A DNA stretch of 64,000 bases, taken from assembly GCA_964035545.1 (NCBI GenBank), contig OZ037766.1, forward strand, positions 600,501-664,500, in the 5' to 3' direction. Under the pieces are notes generated by a model, which was not told the DNA's origin, searched no databases, and worked only from the letters and a program-made list of their open reading frames with translations. Made by a program: the position numbers and the translations under genes. Each line of letters begins with the position of its first letter. Within the stretch, counting starts at the first letter, position 1. Shown here piece by piece: positions 23,106 through 38,037 of the stretch. The DNA is from Bugula neritina (taxonomy: Eukaryota; Bryozoa; Gymnolaemata; Cheilostomatida; Bugulidae).

Positions 23106-26100
23106 GTAGTTTTAAGAATGCATTCATCAGCTCTAATGGACACTGTCAGTTACCCTCATGATGTGGAGAATAATTACTGCTAAAATAAATATTCACATTG
23201 ACTCTCCTGTAGCTGAACCACCACACCTTCTTTGCTGTCGGCTTGTAATTCTTGGAAAATTCTGATAAGAAAGTGACAGTGCCACCTCTGTACTGCTGCC
23301 GATGACCTATATAAACAGGTTGTACCCTGGCAGCTGCCTACACACATCAGGTGCTGCCTTGAGGCAGCAGTAGTGAAAGTGTTACGTAATAGTGCGAAGT
23401 ATTGATTGAGATACCACTATGAGATGACTTGCTCTGCTAACTGCAGACGTATTTATTATTCCGGGTAGAAGAGTTTGATGGGTACAAACCAGTTGGGGCG
23501 TTGAATCAAAATTCAATACTTGTAGACACGTAGCCAGTAGATAAGGAAATGCTACAATGCGCTGTTGACTTAAGATATCACAGCTCTGACAAAGGGATGT
23601 GCAATAAAAAGTTTATGATAATTATCATAATCATAAATTAAATATTTACATGTTTTTGTTTTGGTATCAGCTAAGGGTGTGTGGAGCAATAAGCCTACAT
23701 AATATACTGAGAAATAGCCAGGGGGTTTAACTACTTGCCCCTTTCTTGTGTTATTGCACCTGTTACAGTTTATTTATCAGAGTAACAGCCTACCTCTCAC
23801 CTTCAACTAGTAATTATATAATATATCATAAGGAAGCTCTCTATCAACACAAGATAATGCATGACTAATGTTTTCTTTCCGGCTTTTTGTTGTGTTCTCA
23901 TATTTCCTTGTATGTAAGGCAATTGCTTTAACTGTAACTAATGAACTTGTGCTGAAATTATTCTGTTTGACATGCAGCTCTTGACAACTCCAGTTTCATT
24001 CTATATCTTTTTTAATTATTATAAATAAAAAACATGGGCATATAGTTAAATAAAACCATTGATGCACTATTCATGATATATTACACAACATACATTGATG
24101 ATATATTACATAACATACATTGATGATATATTACATAACTTACGTTGATGATATATTACATAACATACATTGATGATATATTACATAACTTACATTCATG
24201 ATATATTACATAACTTACATTCATGATATATTACACAACATACATTGATGATATATTTCATAACATATATTGATGATAATATATTACATAGCTTACATTC
24301 ATGATATATTACATAACTTTAGTTAGACATTTCTAATTATTGGATTTATTTAGTAAGTGTATATTTCAATAATATAAATGTGACTTTGGATGTTACATGC
24401 TGTGGTGTATTTAGTAAATTACTCTGTATATCTATTATATGGCAATCATTAAACTTGTGAACAGAATAAAGTATACCATATAACCATATAACCTAATTAC
24501 TATATTATAAAGAAAATTTATATTATGTGACTCGAATTTTAAATAAACAATAGGCGAGTTTCTGAGTTATCTATTTGATGTTATTTGTATGTAATGCAAT
24601 ACAACCATATATAACACTATATATAATAATGTTTTATTATATCATAATTAAATAAACTGTACTATACAATTATATTATAAGAAAGTTACTATATTTTCAG
24701 AAAGAAAATTATTGTATTGTATTACCTAATATATCATATAAAGCATCTCCTAAAGGTATTCGCTTTTAGTAATCTGTTAACCAGTAAACCCAGCCTCTCT
24801 CTCACTATCTAGGTCACAATAATTACTATAAGAATTTCCTCGACATACATGGAGCAAAACATATTATTATTTATTCTACAGTCCGTTGAGTAGAATATTC
24901 AACATCTCAAAACTGACGGGTATGTTTACTACTAGCTGATGTATTGCTATCAACTTTCTCTAGTATATTATAAACAATTATGCTCTCTGGAACACTTCTG
25001 CATAACTCTTGTAAACTCTCTAGCAACTCGAAAACATTTTCACATTGCTGCTGCAGCAGACACTCATGACGTATCGACTCGCTAATGAGGGATAGGCTTG
25101 TACAAAACAAAAAACAAGATCTTGTTTCATTTAAACTATTAGAGTGTATAAGCTGTAAGAGGCAGTATTATTGTTCATTATTGGAGACAGTATTAGCAGC
25201 CTGGGGGTTAATCAGCCCTTCAGAATATGCCTGGGTGGAATTACGAGTGATTAGCATGTCCTACAGCTCATCTCCATGCTGTAAACATCTTAACATAAAA
25301 TCAATTTATGCATGCAGGAGTAAAACATCGTCCCACATAGCAGCACGACACGGCAGCATTTGAGTCAGCTATGCTATGCTGACACGTGTGTCTGGAATTC
25401 ATGGAAAAGCTACAGCCAGTTTTCTGGAAGGAATTCTATATGAGAATTATAATAGCAGTAGATGGAATCCTTAAATATATTGGAATTATAAATTATATAT
25501 TACTCAAGAATAAAACCCTATAACAGCATGATGAATATAATATGTATGAATATAGTATGGAGTATAACCTATCCACTAGCATAGAGTCATGTACAGAGTA
25601 ATATTACTTATTCATATTATCCCAAGACTATATGTGTGATGCACTAGCTGGTCAAGTAAATACACATGTGACAAGATGTGACAACGTGTCACAGGTTATG
25701 ACAAGGTGTCACAAGTTAGGACAAGGTGTGATAATTTAATTGCATAAAAACAGCAAGCTCACATTATATACATGTATCTGTAATACGTGTGTTTATTTAG
25801 GTAAAACTGGTACATGTAATATTATATAGTATACACAATAGACTCGGCTTGCACATTTCTGTAATTCACTTTAATTATAAATAATTAATTTAGTGCAGCG
25901 TTTGGTTTATTTCTCTGAAAAGTAACACTTTTTATGCAATATCTTAGAATTAATGTTAATATACACCATATATAGTGCTGCTACATTGCATAACACGTCT
26001 GGTATATTAATACAAACATACATCACATGTATATTAACATTAAACTGTATGAATAAATGTCTCATTATTCTGCACCAGCTAATTTATTCAGACTAGTCTA

Positions 26101-27047
26101 GCACAGATGGCAGGTATTGGCAGGTGTTGGTAGGTGTTGTTTAATCATCACACAAATGAATATCGCACTAATTGAAGGACAGGGTATTAGTAAAGCTATG
26201 AAGACTGTATATTATTTAAATTGTGATGCATCCTTTGTATAATCATATATAGTCAATATCTCTCTTGATGTTCGAAATGGAAATTAGCTCTAAATGTGAA
26301 TAATTCTTGGAATATTATGTTGAAATCATAAATTTTGAAGTTGTACTACTTTAGCTGCTGAAAATTTGTATTTTAAATTGCTATAAATAGCCCTTAATTA
26401 ATACTAGAGAGTTTGAGATGCAACATGAAATAGCGTGTTCATATTATAATAACTTTCTAAACTGTACAATCTCAAGTAATTATTGTTTAACTACAATATA
26501 TTATAAATTTGTATATTATATTATAATTCATCTGCGTGTAACCATTGCATATAACAACTTATTCTACACTATAGAAACATACTGTCTGTGGTTAGTGTGA
26601 AGCAAGCTGAATGTATTAGGAGATAAGTTATAGTACGTCTGCTGTTTGGAGTTGTCACACTTTGGTAGAAGTAATGCTGACTCTGTTCTAACATTTCAAT
26701 GAAATTATAAACATAGCATAGACTATAAAAATCATCTTATTTTCCTTTAATCAATGTTTTATTTCGCAGTGTCACAAAGAGTTGAGTACATATTATAAAT
26801 TTATTCTAATTGATACTCAATGTTTACAATGGTTATATAATATTTTTTTCTCAGAAAAAATTTTTTATTCACAAAAAATTTTAATATCTATAGTAATTGT
26901 ATTTTTAAAAGAAATTCAGGCAACAGTATATTTGTAAATAATTTGGGTATTGAATAATATTGATACGTATGGTGAGGGATATAAACTGATGCAAGCAAAT
27001 GCTGCTCCCTGATTGGTCAAGCAGCTGATAGGACTGCTTATTGACGG
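23106..27047. other. No gene supported; one tandem repeat
   Basis: AT-rich intergenic stretch. A 25-bp repeat (TGATGATATATTACATAACA-like) runs from about 24065 to 24315 in about ten copies. A short degenerate tandem of GTGACAAGGTGTCACA type lies at 25670-25735. The small open frames at 24907-25110 and 25085-25363 show no domain. Confidence 0.45.
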
Positions 27048-27087
27048 TATAAAAGCTACTGCTTGGTGATGGTGAATTATTCAGTCA
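27011..27087 (+). promoter_or_regulatory. TATA promoter of the RGS gene
   Basis: TATAAAA at 27048-27054, an inverted CCAAT box (GATTGGTC) at 27011-27018, and an initiator-like TCAGTC at 27081-27086, about 33 bases past the TATA box. The start codon follows at 27319 with no clear intron between, giving a 5' UTR of about 235 bases. Confidence 0.65.
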
Positions 27088-27318
27088 TCAGTATACCTCC
27101 TTAACACCAGCTGACTTTAGCTTATTACGCTGCGGAGATACTAGATATTGATTTTATGTGTATTATATAAAGTAATAATCTACAAGGATTTCAATAGAAA
27201 CCTGAAATTACAATTACAATACAAGTAGCTGACACAGGTTAAAGTTTCTTTTCTCATCACGAAGCGTATTTGATCAGCAAATTACTTTTATTGATTTACC
27301 TGAAAATAAATTAGAAAT

Positions 27319-28834
27319 ATGACAATCAGATCAGAGCTGCTTCTGTGCTTTGCACCTCACAGTCGTTCTCTCAGACGAGACTCAAAGCGATCAAATCTGA
27401 GAAAGTCCAACTCAACAGAATCAGACATGAAGTCGAGGTAAGCGTTTTGTTTTCTATCATCAATCATGTGGCACAGAAATTCTGTAGATCATGTTCTAAT
27501 AGGCTGAGATAAAATATTCTGGTCGGATTGCACGCAAAATATTTTTGAGGATCTACTAATTAAGTTTATTTAACATTCAGAAAAAAATAATTTAATTGAG
27601 CTTTTGTAAATTTAAGTTTTATAGAAGAAAAATACAATGGATGGTTTCATACTGCACCACTTCTTTTAGATATTTATATTTTTGCAGTGAATAACATAAT
27701 TACTATGGACTTATTTAAATTGCTCTTTATAAACTTATTGCTTCATCAAATTATGTAATAAAGTTAACTGACATTTTGTTTGACATTTAGTTTTACTTAA
27801 ACACAATGGCATTTACCTGTAGTGTCAAAAGTCTGTTGGGCAGCATTTAAACTGCCTACATGATGACCTTCTAATACAATGCTAAACCCTATGAGGTTTA
27901 GCATTGTATTCGAAGGTAATTATAGCTATGATTACTTTGCATTCAGGTAGAAACTGTGTAATAGCATCTCTTTAACCGATTGAAATGGTGGTTAACGTGC
28001 AGTCTTCTTTATTTCAGCAGATACAATGTTGAAGAGGTTATAGAATGGGGGAAATCTTTCAACTCACTATTAGCCAGTAAAGGTGAGTTCACATCAACAT
28101 AACATTATATACCTTTACTGCTAGGTGTGCCATTACGTAATACAAGGTGAACAGCAGCAGAGGAAAAGCTGTCTTACTGCGTTAGAGTCAACGTGTTTTC
28201 CAAGTAAAATCTGTAGAAGATTGGAATGTAACCATTTATTAACTGTAGATCATGAGATATACATGCAATATGATATCTTAAGTCAGTATGCTTACTGCAG
28301 AGTCGTGTTCTGTTATACAAACATTGATAAGTTTTGATATAAACTAGATTACAACAATAACGTGAATGAGATAAACTCCAAACACCACTAGAGCTCATGG
28401 TTCACTTATTGTGTCACAATGGCTAATAAGTTGAAATGTATGTGATACGAAGTATTATATTTGTTTGTCTTACTATTGCAGATGGGAGAGAGTTGTTCAG
28501 AATCTTCCTTAAGAAAGAGTTCAGTCAGGAAAACATCCTGTTTTACGAAGCGTGCGAGGAATTAGATCTACTCGTAGACGAACAGGAAATATTTGAGAAA
28601 ACTCGCCTGATATACGAGGACTACGTGTCAACGCTAGCTGACAGAGAAGTGAGTCTAGACTCGGTTATCAGAGATGAGATACAAGTGAGGATGATTAACC
28701 CGAGTAAAGACATGTTCAAATCTGCCAGAGAGCATATCTACAACCTCATGATGAGGGACTCCTATCCTAGATTCAAGAATTCAGATATATATCGAAAAAC
28801 CCTCGATGATTGCCGGCAATACATCGAGAGATAA
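27319..28834 (+). CDS. RGS-like: R4-like small RGS protein (GTPase activator for G-alpha)
   Basis: Exons 27319-27437, 28018-28082 and 28482-28834 join in phase to 178 residues. RGS proteins speed GTP hydrolysis by Gi/Gq alpha subunits at the plasma membrane. The N-terminus (MTIRSELLLCFAPHSRSLRR) is basic and amphipathic, as in the membrane-targeting helix of R4 members. The RGS box covers about residues 43-170: VEEVIEWGKSFNSLL, ELFRIFLKKEFSQENILFYE, ACEEL, IYEDYVS, INPSKDMFKSA and YPRFKNSDIYRKTL. The conserved contact residues (the Glu and Asn of SQENI, and the Asn of INPS) are present. The length matches single-domain R4 proteins. Exon 2 has a CAGCAG tandem acceptor (28015-28020), adding or dropping one Ser. 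Candidate ATTAAA signals lie at 28870 and 28951. Confidence 0.92.
27866..27917. repeat. 23-bp near-perfect hairpin in RGS intron 1
   Basis: Arms 27866-27888 and 27895-27917 pair over 23 bases with one mismatch, around the six-base loop CTATGA. The arms read AATACAATGCTAAACC at the loop side. Confidence 0.85.
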
Positions 28835-31800
28835 ACCATGCTTTAGAATTCCTCTTGTCTGTGTTTTGGATTAAATCTTAGACTAAATTCTACAAGTGCA
28901 ATATAAAACTAAGTCAATATTTTGGTTTCTCATTTTTGTACATAAATGATATTAAAATATCACGTCTTGTAAATATGTATTTTATTTATGAAACTTCTCT
29001 ATTTTCTAATATTTACTCAATCTGAGTCCGTTCCAGTCATTGAGCATGCAACTCACAGTTATGTCTCAAATATGTGTATCTTTATTTTTGCAAAATTTAA
29101 AATAAATTTTGCGCTTAAAACACCAGCAGCTAAAATTGATTTTTCTCATGAATCGTCTTCACGTTTGAAGCATCGTGTGGTCAATGTTGCTCTTAGGAGT
29201 GTATCAAATAATCAATAACTAATTAGATACGCAGTTTATCCTAGCTGGGTTAAGCTAGGTTGTATCTTAACATAGCTTCACTCTTCAGATTAATCACTCA
29301 CGTAAGAGCTGACTGACAGCCCGGCAGGCTGTTGGAATCCAATCTTATGCTGACTTTATGCTAGAAGCTTCCGTAAAATTAGTTAACATTTCTTAATGCA
29401 AACAAAAAAGAAAATGTCCGATACCTCATTGCCGTAAAACTGGTTTGTCGCATAATATATCATATGTATCCTCGTAGATATTATATTGAATATAATTCTT
29501 TGAGGTTATAGTATGTGGTGGATTGTAGCTGTGACGTTATAGTGAGGCATAGTGTAGCATTAATTTACTATGGATGATGAGGTAATCTTTTTAGAACACA
29601 TCTCATGTAATTTATATATCAATAATTCAAAACCAATTAGATTTCTAAATATTTTGAAGAAAATATTTAAACCACCCATTGATGTAAATACTATCTAGGA
29701 CAGAAAAATATTTTATATTAAAATTGATAAACAATATTTGGGTAATATTTTAATCCAATATGAAGTATGAAATTTAGTCTCCCAATAATAATTAATGTAT
29801 TTACAGCATGTAATATATAGGAGATCAAATGAGAGATGGAATGAGCTAGCTAAGAGCAAACTGTTTTTCTATGATCTTAGTACTTGAATAGAAAGAAAAT
29901 TTGAGAAGAGAGGCAGAGCCGATGGGATTTTAGTATTTTCTATAATTTATATCCAAAGAAATAAATTTAGTTAATGGCTGCCTGTAGCTGATTTCCTTCA
30001 CGGTTGACTAATCACACAGGACAAATAATTACGGTAGCCTTGAAGCCATGTACTTGAACAGCAACTTGAAATGGTTTGCTATATACAATTATTATCCGAG
30101 ATATTAAATATTGAAATAAGTCTTTAATTAGGAAGGACTGTGGCCAATTTTCATTACGAAATTAAGTCAGAATTTTTTAATCTGCAGGCAATATAATACT
30201 CTGACAAACCGGAGATATCACGTGACATCCGGTTAGTGTGATGAAATCAATAAGATGGGCAGTGTACACTATATACGGCTAGTAGCAGGGTGTGACCAGT
30301 GAACCGTGACCATGGTGTTATATCACTGATGAGCAAGTATTGAGCCATTCCATGCCCTGGACTACTTAGCTAGGCTAAACTTAGATACTAAATGTTAATA
30401 CTTCCTCTCGCATGTTTCCTTATAAAGTGACATTGTATGAAGTATATTTACCGAATAGTTTTATTTGGAGTATTATTTTTAGTTTGTTTGTGTACAGCTG
30501 TGGCATCATTCTATTGCCAAATGGATTTTAGCGCTGAAAATAGTGCTATAATAATGTTCAGCTCAAACCCCCTCACTTCCACGTCCCATTCTTCTATAGC
30601 AACTGCTGTTGTTGACTGCACCCAAATGCTAATTTGGTGGAAGATTCAATAAGATTTAAATAATGGTTGTTTTCTTACAAGTTACGGTGCTTTGCTTGTT
30701 AGCTAGACAGGAAAATCATACAGAGTCAATAACCTAACAAGCTTAGGAGTTTGACCAGTCATTATTAGCCGAATTGTGGTTAAATAGATAACAATTGAGC
30801 TATTTGTGCTGAAACAGCTAGAATAATTATCCTCGCTATATTTAGAAGACATCAGCCAAAAATATCTTAGGAACAATATTTTATTATCCAACCACATAAA
30901 GATATTTATGGGTTAATGGGTTGTATATATATTTTACGTGCGATGATATCTCCTTCATGGAGCTTTACTTGTAAGGTTTGCCTAAAGAGGTTCTATTATG
31001 GCATGTTGTTACATAGAATACCGTAAGGAGTATACATGGTGGTGAATGCGTAGTAAGACTTCAAGTAAACAAGATGTATGTAGCACATTAAGAAGTTCGT
31101 TGATATTACAGCTTGTTTATGAAAGCTATCTTCTACCTTAATTATTTTACACAAAGTTTACAGCAGCTCACAATGTGTTAGCTATAGGTTACCCCTGCTC
31201 TATATAAACAAGTTATACGCTTTCTGCAACATTTCAACATGGAAGAGTATATGTATGAACTGTAGATGAACTGCTAATGGGCTTCTCTAACAGCTCTTGA
31301 CTTTTAAATCTTGGACAAAATATTTGTTGGTAAAGTCCACTTGTTAGCTGAGAATGTGAATAGTTTAGCAAAACTTGGATAGTTTCCAGCGAATTGATTG
31401 AACTTCATTTGACTGATAGATGAAGGGTATTGAGAAGGCTGACTGAGGGTCGGGTATATCGCGGCAGCAGCTGATAATTACAGCAATGAAAGAAGATTCT
31501 AGAAGATTAATAAGCTACTTATGTATAATTACTATTTAATACTGTTGCATAGTGCAGTAGTGCCTGAGCTAAAGCTGCCTTCAGGCAATGTTTTATCTCC
31601 TGAATCAATACATACTCTCAGCTTGCCTCATTCAACTGTAGCTGATTTCCACGTTGGAAAAGAGGGAAGCTAGAAGCTTCATTAACTTTAGTTTCAAGAC
31701 AATTTTTCGCTAGATTAATGGTGGCTTTGCTATTATTGTGGAGCGATTTATATTATTCTACGTTCTGTATACCTTTTATAAGGTGAAATTTAATCCAAAC

Positions 31801-34800
31801 ACGTTTGAATGATGCGGAAAATATAGAGTAACCAAACTGCTATGTTTATTTTGAAAATGAAAATGGTATAATTATGTTAAATTGGTCACTTATAAACTTC
31901 CCCCTTGGCCTTATATATACAGAGGATATAAGCAGCCACAATCTGCACACAAGGGGGAGGAGTTTACCTCCAACCAACAGTTCTAATTAAACCATCTACC
32001 AACTATAACTCTTGACTTCAGCAGCATTTCCTATGAACTCTTTCAACACAAAACAGTTGAATAGATGTACAGGTATAGCTCTGGGCATTCACTGCAAGAG
32101 ACCTGTGGTGTTTAACAACTCATCAACCCTCCTTTGTTAGCTGAGGACATGGGCTTTTGTAGTTGCTAGGCAACAGATCAAATCATAACAACATAACTAT
32201 AAATACTACAGCATGTTACACTAGTGGGATGCATATAGAGATATAAAAATTTAGACTCAATCTGCTAAATCGTCCTTTTAATCTTTTTTTGCTATCATAA
32301 CTGAAATATAAACTTGAGCCGAAAAATCCCAAAACTTAATTTTCTGCGAGCTTTGAAATCTAACCAATTAAAGATGGCTAACCATCGACTTGTAACAAAT
32401 ATTATAAAGGAGAGGTAATAACTTGTGTCTAGGAGTGTATATAAGTAATATAACAATATATTGTATATACTATATAACAGGAAATATCCCACAATCATAT
32501 TCAGTGTATGAGATGTGAGCTGTACCTACGTGAGGTGCAGAATTTGGAGCTGTGACCATCGCATTCCTATAGGTTTATCGTATTCATAAAATATTCTGCC
32601 AATCGGAAAATATTAAAAATAAACGAAAGGAAGGACTACCTATTCGTCATGAACATTATAGATATGAGCATCAACTTAGTTGAAATGTAAATTAATGGCT
32701 AAGTTTACAAGTTTGGAGATATAAGAAATACCGCTTTTAGAGAGAATTGCCATAATTACTGCTGAATAAAAAAGTTTCGCACCAAAAAGAATAATTGCAG
32801 GAATATGTTTTAGCTCGAAAATTATCTTTTCAAAGTAGCTTCTTGTAGCTTTCACAGCAAAACCTCTCCTTATACTCTGGCATATTAACATTCAGATAGA
32901 GTATTATTTGCACTGGGTTCAGTGATTCACACTAATACAAGTAAACCATTTTCATTTCTAATTCAGGCAGCAAAGGCAGCAGTTAACGAGAAAAGATTAA
33001 TGCTCTATTGAAACCTTGTGAAAAAGATACGTTAATATAATTAGGTTAATACAGCAGCTAATTCAACATACTCGTAGTGTAGCTGTAACTTGTTGTTGTG
33101 TCTCTAATTAACTGAGGTGATGACCTCATGGACCACTCTCTTATGTAATTGAAGCAACTAATTGATAAAAAACATTTTAATTGTAACCTAGCTTATGGTA
33201 CCAAACAGCGTTAGCTAAACTTTGGTTGGTGCTTGTTTATACATTATGTAACAGCGACCAGAGTGTCAATTCATAGCTTTGTATCTACAAGTCAAAATAA
33301 ATAATTAAAACCAGATCATAATATATTATCAATGTTCATGTTGGGTGATTCACAGGTAAACACAGGTAAACACAGGTAAGCACAGGTAATCACAAATAAA
33401 CACAGGTAAATTTATTGCTACTATATTGTCACAAAAGCTGAATTTAAAAGATTAAATAAAATTATTATTTTGAGATATCTTAAACTAATCTAATTGGTTT
33501 GCTGGAATTTCAACAATCAGCTTATTTTTTATATAATATATATAATATAATACAATATTGTATAATATATAATATATATAATATATAATATAACATTGTA
33601 TAATATTCAATGTAAATATAGTTTATTTTGGTAAATATCCATTACATCACCCTTTGGAAAGTTTAATCAGAACAAAATTGCACCACTTATAACATATATA
33701 CATTATATACAACACAGGTAAACACAATACAGGTAAATACAATACATGTATATAATATGATCATACATAATGCATGATGTTTAACATTCATATATAGTAT
33801 CTCACTTCATTTAATTGTATCCAGAATTAGCTTAGTCACTTATCTTTCCTTTTATGTCCACCAATCAATACACTCTAATTTACCTAAGTGTTTAGAGATT
33901 AAGTAGACCTGGGTTCTTCCTCTACATAAAGAAACATGTTTAGACAAGAAATAAATCTATACTCTACGCTATTATTAGAAAACTCCATTCATACATATGA
34001 GGTGCAGGTATGCTAAAACCCGTTCCTATGTCATACGCTCTCCTTGGTTGCTATTGGAGACAAACTATAAGTTAGTAGATATTTCTTAGCATATAATCTA
34101 AGTTTAGTTTTGAAAACTAATTTTAGCTCTAATCTCTTGTATACTAATACATTATATTGATCAATTCCTTCAAAGTATGTACCCAAGAATGCACTGTGTA
34201 GTGGGCAAACTTGTTAAAGCGAGATATAATATTACATTCCTAGTTTAGTTGCACTGCAGTTGTTGAGAAATTATCAATATGACTGTCTTCCAGCACTAAC
34301 AAATATGTCTCTTGCATACAAAGAGTTCTTTAGAATTATCAGTTGACTCAAGTCATAGTAAAAACTGAACCAATTTCCAAATAATTGAAATTATTTTATG
34401 AAACAAAATGATGAGCTAAAATGAATTTTCTAAGATGTAAGATTTACCCATACTTAGAATAGCAAATAGATATATGATCTAAAGACATCCAATTAATTAA
34501 TTAGTCAATTTTTTTATAATAAATAAGTTACACAATTTAAAAATACTAGCCTATATTCTTCATAGTTTTTACTTGCATGTAATAAATAGTAAGTCACTGA
34601 CCCAGTGAAAGTGACGTGTGTGGGATAGATAATTTGCATACTGCCACACTTATAATAAAAATATGTTATAATCTTAGTATGCTGCCACATGTATAATATG
34701 TAATTTGTGTGCTGGCGTATGTGTAATACGTAACTTGCGCACTGCTGTTTGTGTGGTATGTAATTTGTAAACAACCTTCAACAGTTAATTAAAATCAACA

Positions 34801-35779
34801 AATTATTGTGATTATAATACTGCATGGTCATAATAATATAATAGTAATAAATATGATATAAATAGTAATTATATTGATTATCGAAAGGGTAGACAACCCC
34901 ATAGAGCTGCATTCTTTGCTGCAAGCCGTAAACTCTTAGAAAAACTACAGTGAAATAAATGTGGTGTGTTATGCATAGCATTGGTTGTAATAAAATTAAT
35001 TCTATGAGCAATTAATGGTAAAATTATTCTAATTATCTAGCTAAAAATCATTAAAAGAATATCATGGCTGACCATTTCTTTTCCCTTACAGAGGCAAGCG
35101 GAAATGACTGTTGGGCAAAACAGATTTCCCTATCTCTCTACAAGTCAAAACTCTTTGGACTCTGTGATCACTAGCACACTGACTTAGAGATACACTTGTT
35201 GAGATGTGTTAGGATCATACTTGAACTTAGATGGAATCAATAAATGTAGTGCAATCAGCGGCTTGCGGCTTCAATAAAATCTCAAAACTCTATTTATTAA
35301 ATACTTGGATGGCATCAATTCTTTCCTAGTGATAAACCGAAAGCCGTTTTATTGCTTTACAGCAGAAAAATAACTTTTAACGTAATATTCTGTCAAACGT
35401 CAATCAAGTTGGGAGAACTATGAAATGTACAGATAGACAATAGATGAAATGGGGCTACTGAATCTGTAGGATGCTAAAAGTAAATTGAAGAAAACTTTGC
35501 CAGATGGTTTCATAAAATGGGAAGGAATCAAACAATGTAGTTTATATGCCATACACATCTCAGTATACAAAGACCTTTCTCTTTAAACTGACTGACTTGC
35601 AAGTGTACAGATACTGTGGGGTTTAGTCAGTTGAAGAGAGCATAGTGCAAAGTAGAGTGTCGTGATTAGTTTGGGTACAAGACACTACAGATATACAAAG
35701 GTAGTAGTAACTCAGGAACTAGCGGGTAGTTACTAGAACTACACACAGTAAGGGATCTGAGACACAAGCAGTTCTCTAG
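28835..35779. other. Long stretch with no gene supported
   Basis: AT-rich, with scattered short open frames, none with domains or splice-consistent partners. Minor features: CACAGGTAAA short tandem repeats (33355-33410), TATAATATA-rich tracts (33525-33610), and an 8-bp inverted repeat CCCCCTTG/CAAGGGGG near 31902 and 31954 around TATA-like sequences. Diverged regulatory DNA or exons of flanking genes could be present but cannot be seen by eye. Confidence 0.4.
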
Positions 35780-35785
35780 TTTATT
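35780..35785 (-). terminator. Poly(A) signal AATAAA 6 bases past a stop codon
   Basis: On the minus strand the TGA at 35794-35792 is followed after six bases by AATAAA, implying a 3' UTR of only about 20-40 bases. It supports the terminal exon called next to it. Confidence 0.6.
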
Positions 35786-35791
35786 TATAAA

Positions 35792-37993
35792 TCATTTCCC
35801 AAAGGAGGCTGAAAACAAGAGACGGGCTTCCACTAGTAGCTGTATTCTATACTCTTCAGATGTGACATGCTGGAGGTACTTCCTGTAGGCTACAATTGTG
35901 GGTGGATAGTCTGATACACTGGAGGAATGCTGAGTTATGTAACATAAGTACAAAAGTGGAGGTGGATGCACAATTATTGTATACTAAAAGATACGTATAA
36001 TAAGTGCATTGAATTTACTGTGCAGGTGTAATGTTGAGTAATTGCTCAAAACCACATTAAATGAAAGCTAAAATTACCTCAACGTTTTAAAAATATCTCA
36101 GACATGAATATTCCAACAATTTGTCAGCCTACCACTATAGCCCTTGAATATAACTGAGAGTATAGACTGAGAGTATAGACTGAGAGTATACACTGGGAAT
36201 GTAGACTAGAGAGTGTAGACTGAGGGTGTAGACTGAGAGTGTAGACTGAGAGTGTAGACTGAGAGAGTATAGACTGAGAGTATAGACTGAGGGTGTAGAC
36301 TGAGAGTAGAGCAGACATATGTGAATGAGTTTGGGCACTGACAAAAAAGCCCCTATAAAGTTCTTGTCAACCATTGTATGAACTGTCAGAAAGCTTTCCA
36401 AACGTGAGGACCAATTTACTGAATGAGATATCTTACAATATAATGTTTAGGTGTTGCCAGGCAAATGTAATTAATGAAAAGGCAGCAACAGCATTAATGA
36501 CTCATTAAATATTGGTGGAAATTAAGTATGAAATGTTATTCAATATAATTATTTCACAACTCAGATAAATATTATGTTGATGCTTTGTAATATCTATGAA
36601 CTGTTACAGAAAAATGGAATTAGTTTCAACTAAAACCATTGAAATAAGAAGTATATACGCCATTCACTGTGCGTCAGGCAATAATCTGCGTCATTTACTC
36701 TAGAATAACATAATATATTGATCAATGGAGAAAAATATTATTTTTACAAATAAACAAAAACAAAAATAAACAGCTTGAAATTGCTGATCAGCACGCAATA
36801 AAAACATCACAATACAAAGTAGAGTGTTTGACCTAAGATGATATTGACCTGCTGTGATTGGGTGATTTGGTGATTGGGTGATTTGGTGATTGGGTGATTG
36901 TCGTAGGGAATATTCCGTACAGCAGTGGCAGGAACCAATGGAGAAGTCTGATAGCTTTCGTCAGTTTTGTGTGTTATATGTGTGTGTTATATCTGCTATA
37001 TGTGTGTGTTATATGTGTGTGTTATATGTGTGTGTTATATGTGTGTGTTATATATGTGTGTTATATGTGTGTGTTATATGTGTGTGTTATATGTGTGTGT
37101 GTTATATGTGCGTGTTATATATGTGTGTTATATGTGCGTGTTATATGTGTGTGTTATATGTGTGTGTTATATGTGCGTGTTATATGTGTGTTATATGTGT
37201 GTTATATGTGCGTGTTATATGTGTGTGTTATATATGTGTGTTATATATGTCTGCTATATATGTGTGTTATATGTACGTGTTATATGTGTGTTATATATGT
37301 GTGTTATATGTGCGTGTTATATATGTGTGTTATATATGTCTGCTATATATGTGTGTTATATGTGTGTGTTATATGTGCGTGTTATATATGTGTGTTATAT
37401 GTGCGTGTTATATATGTGTCTGTTATATATATATGTGTTATATATGTGTTATATATGTGTGTTATATGTGCGTGTTATATATGTGTGTTATATATGTGTG
37501 TTATATGTGTGTGTTATATGTGCGTGTTATATGTGTGTGTTATATGTGTGTGTTATGTGTGTGTTATATGTGTGTGTTATGTGTGTGTTATGTGTGTGTT
37601 ATATGTGTGTGTGTGTGTGTTATATGTGCGTGTTATATATGTGTGTTATATGTGCGTGTTATATATGTGTGTTATATATGTGTGTTATATGTGCGTGTTA
37701 TATATGTGTGTTATATGTGTGTGTTATATGTGCGTGTTATATGTGTGTGTTATATGTGTGTGTTATGTGTGTGTTATGTGTGTGTTATATGTGTGTGTTA
37801 TATGTGTGTGTTATATGTGTGTTATATGTGCGTGTTATATGTGTGTTATATGTGTGTGTTATATATGTGTGTTATATATGTGTGTGTGTTATATGTGCGT
37901 GTTATATATATGTGTGTGTTATATGTGTGTTATATATGTGTGCTATATGTGCGTGTTATATGTGTGTTATATATGTGTGTTATATGTGTGTGT

Positions 37994-38037
<44 letters not shown>

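Noticed and set aside
24907-25363. Two overlapping opposite frames of 67 and 92 codons
   Set aside because: No domain, no splice signals in phase, and each could be the shadow of the other.
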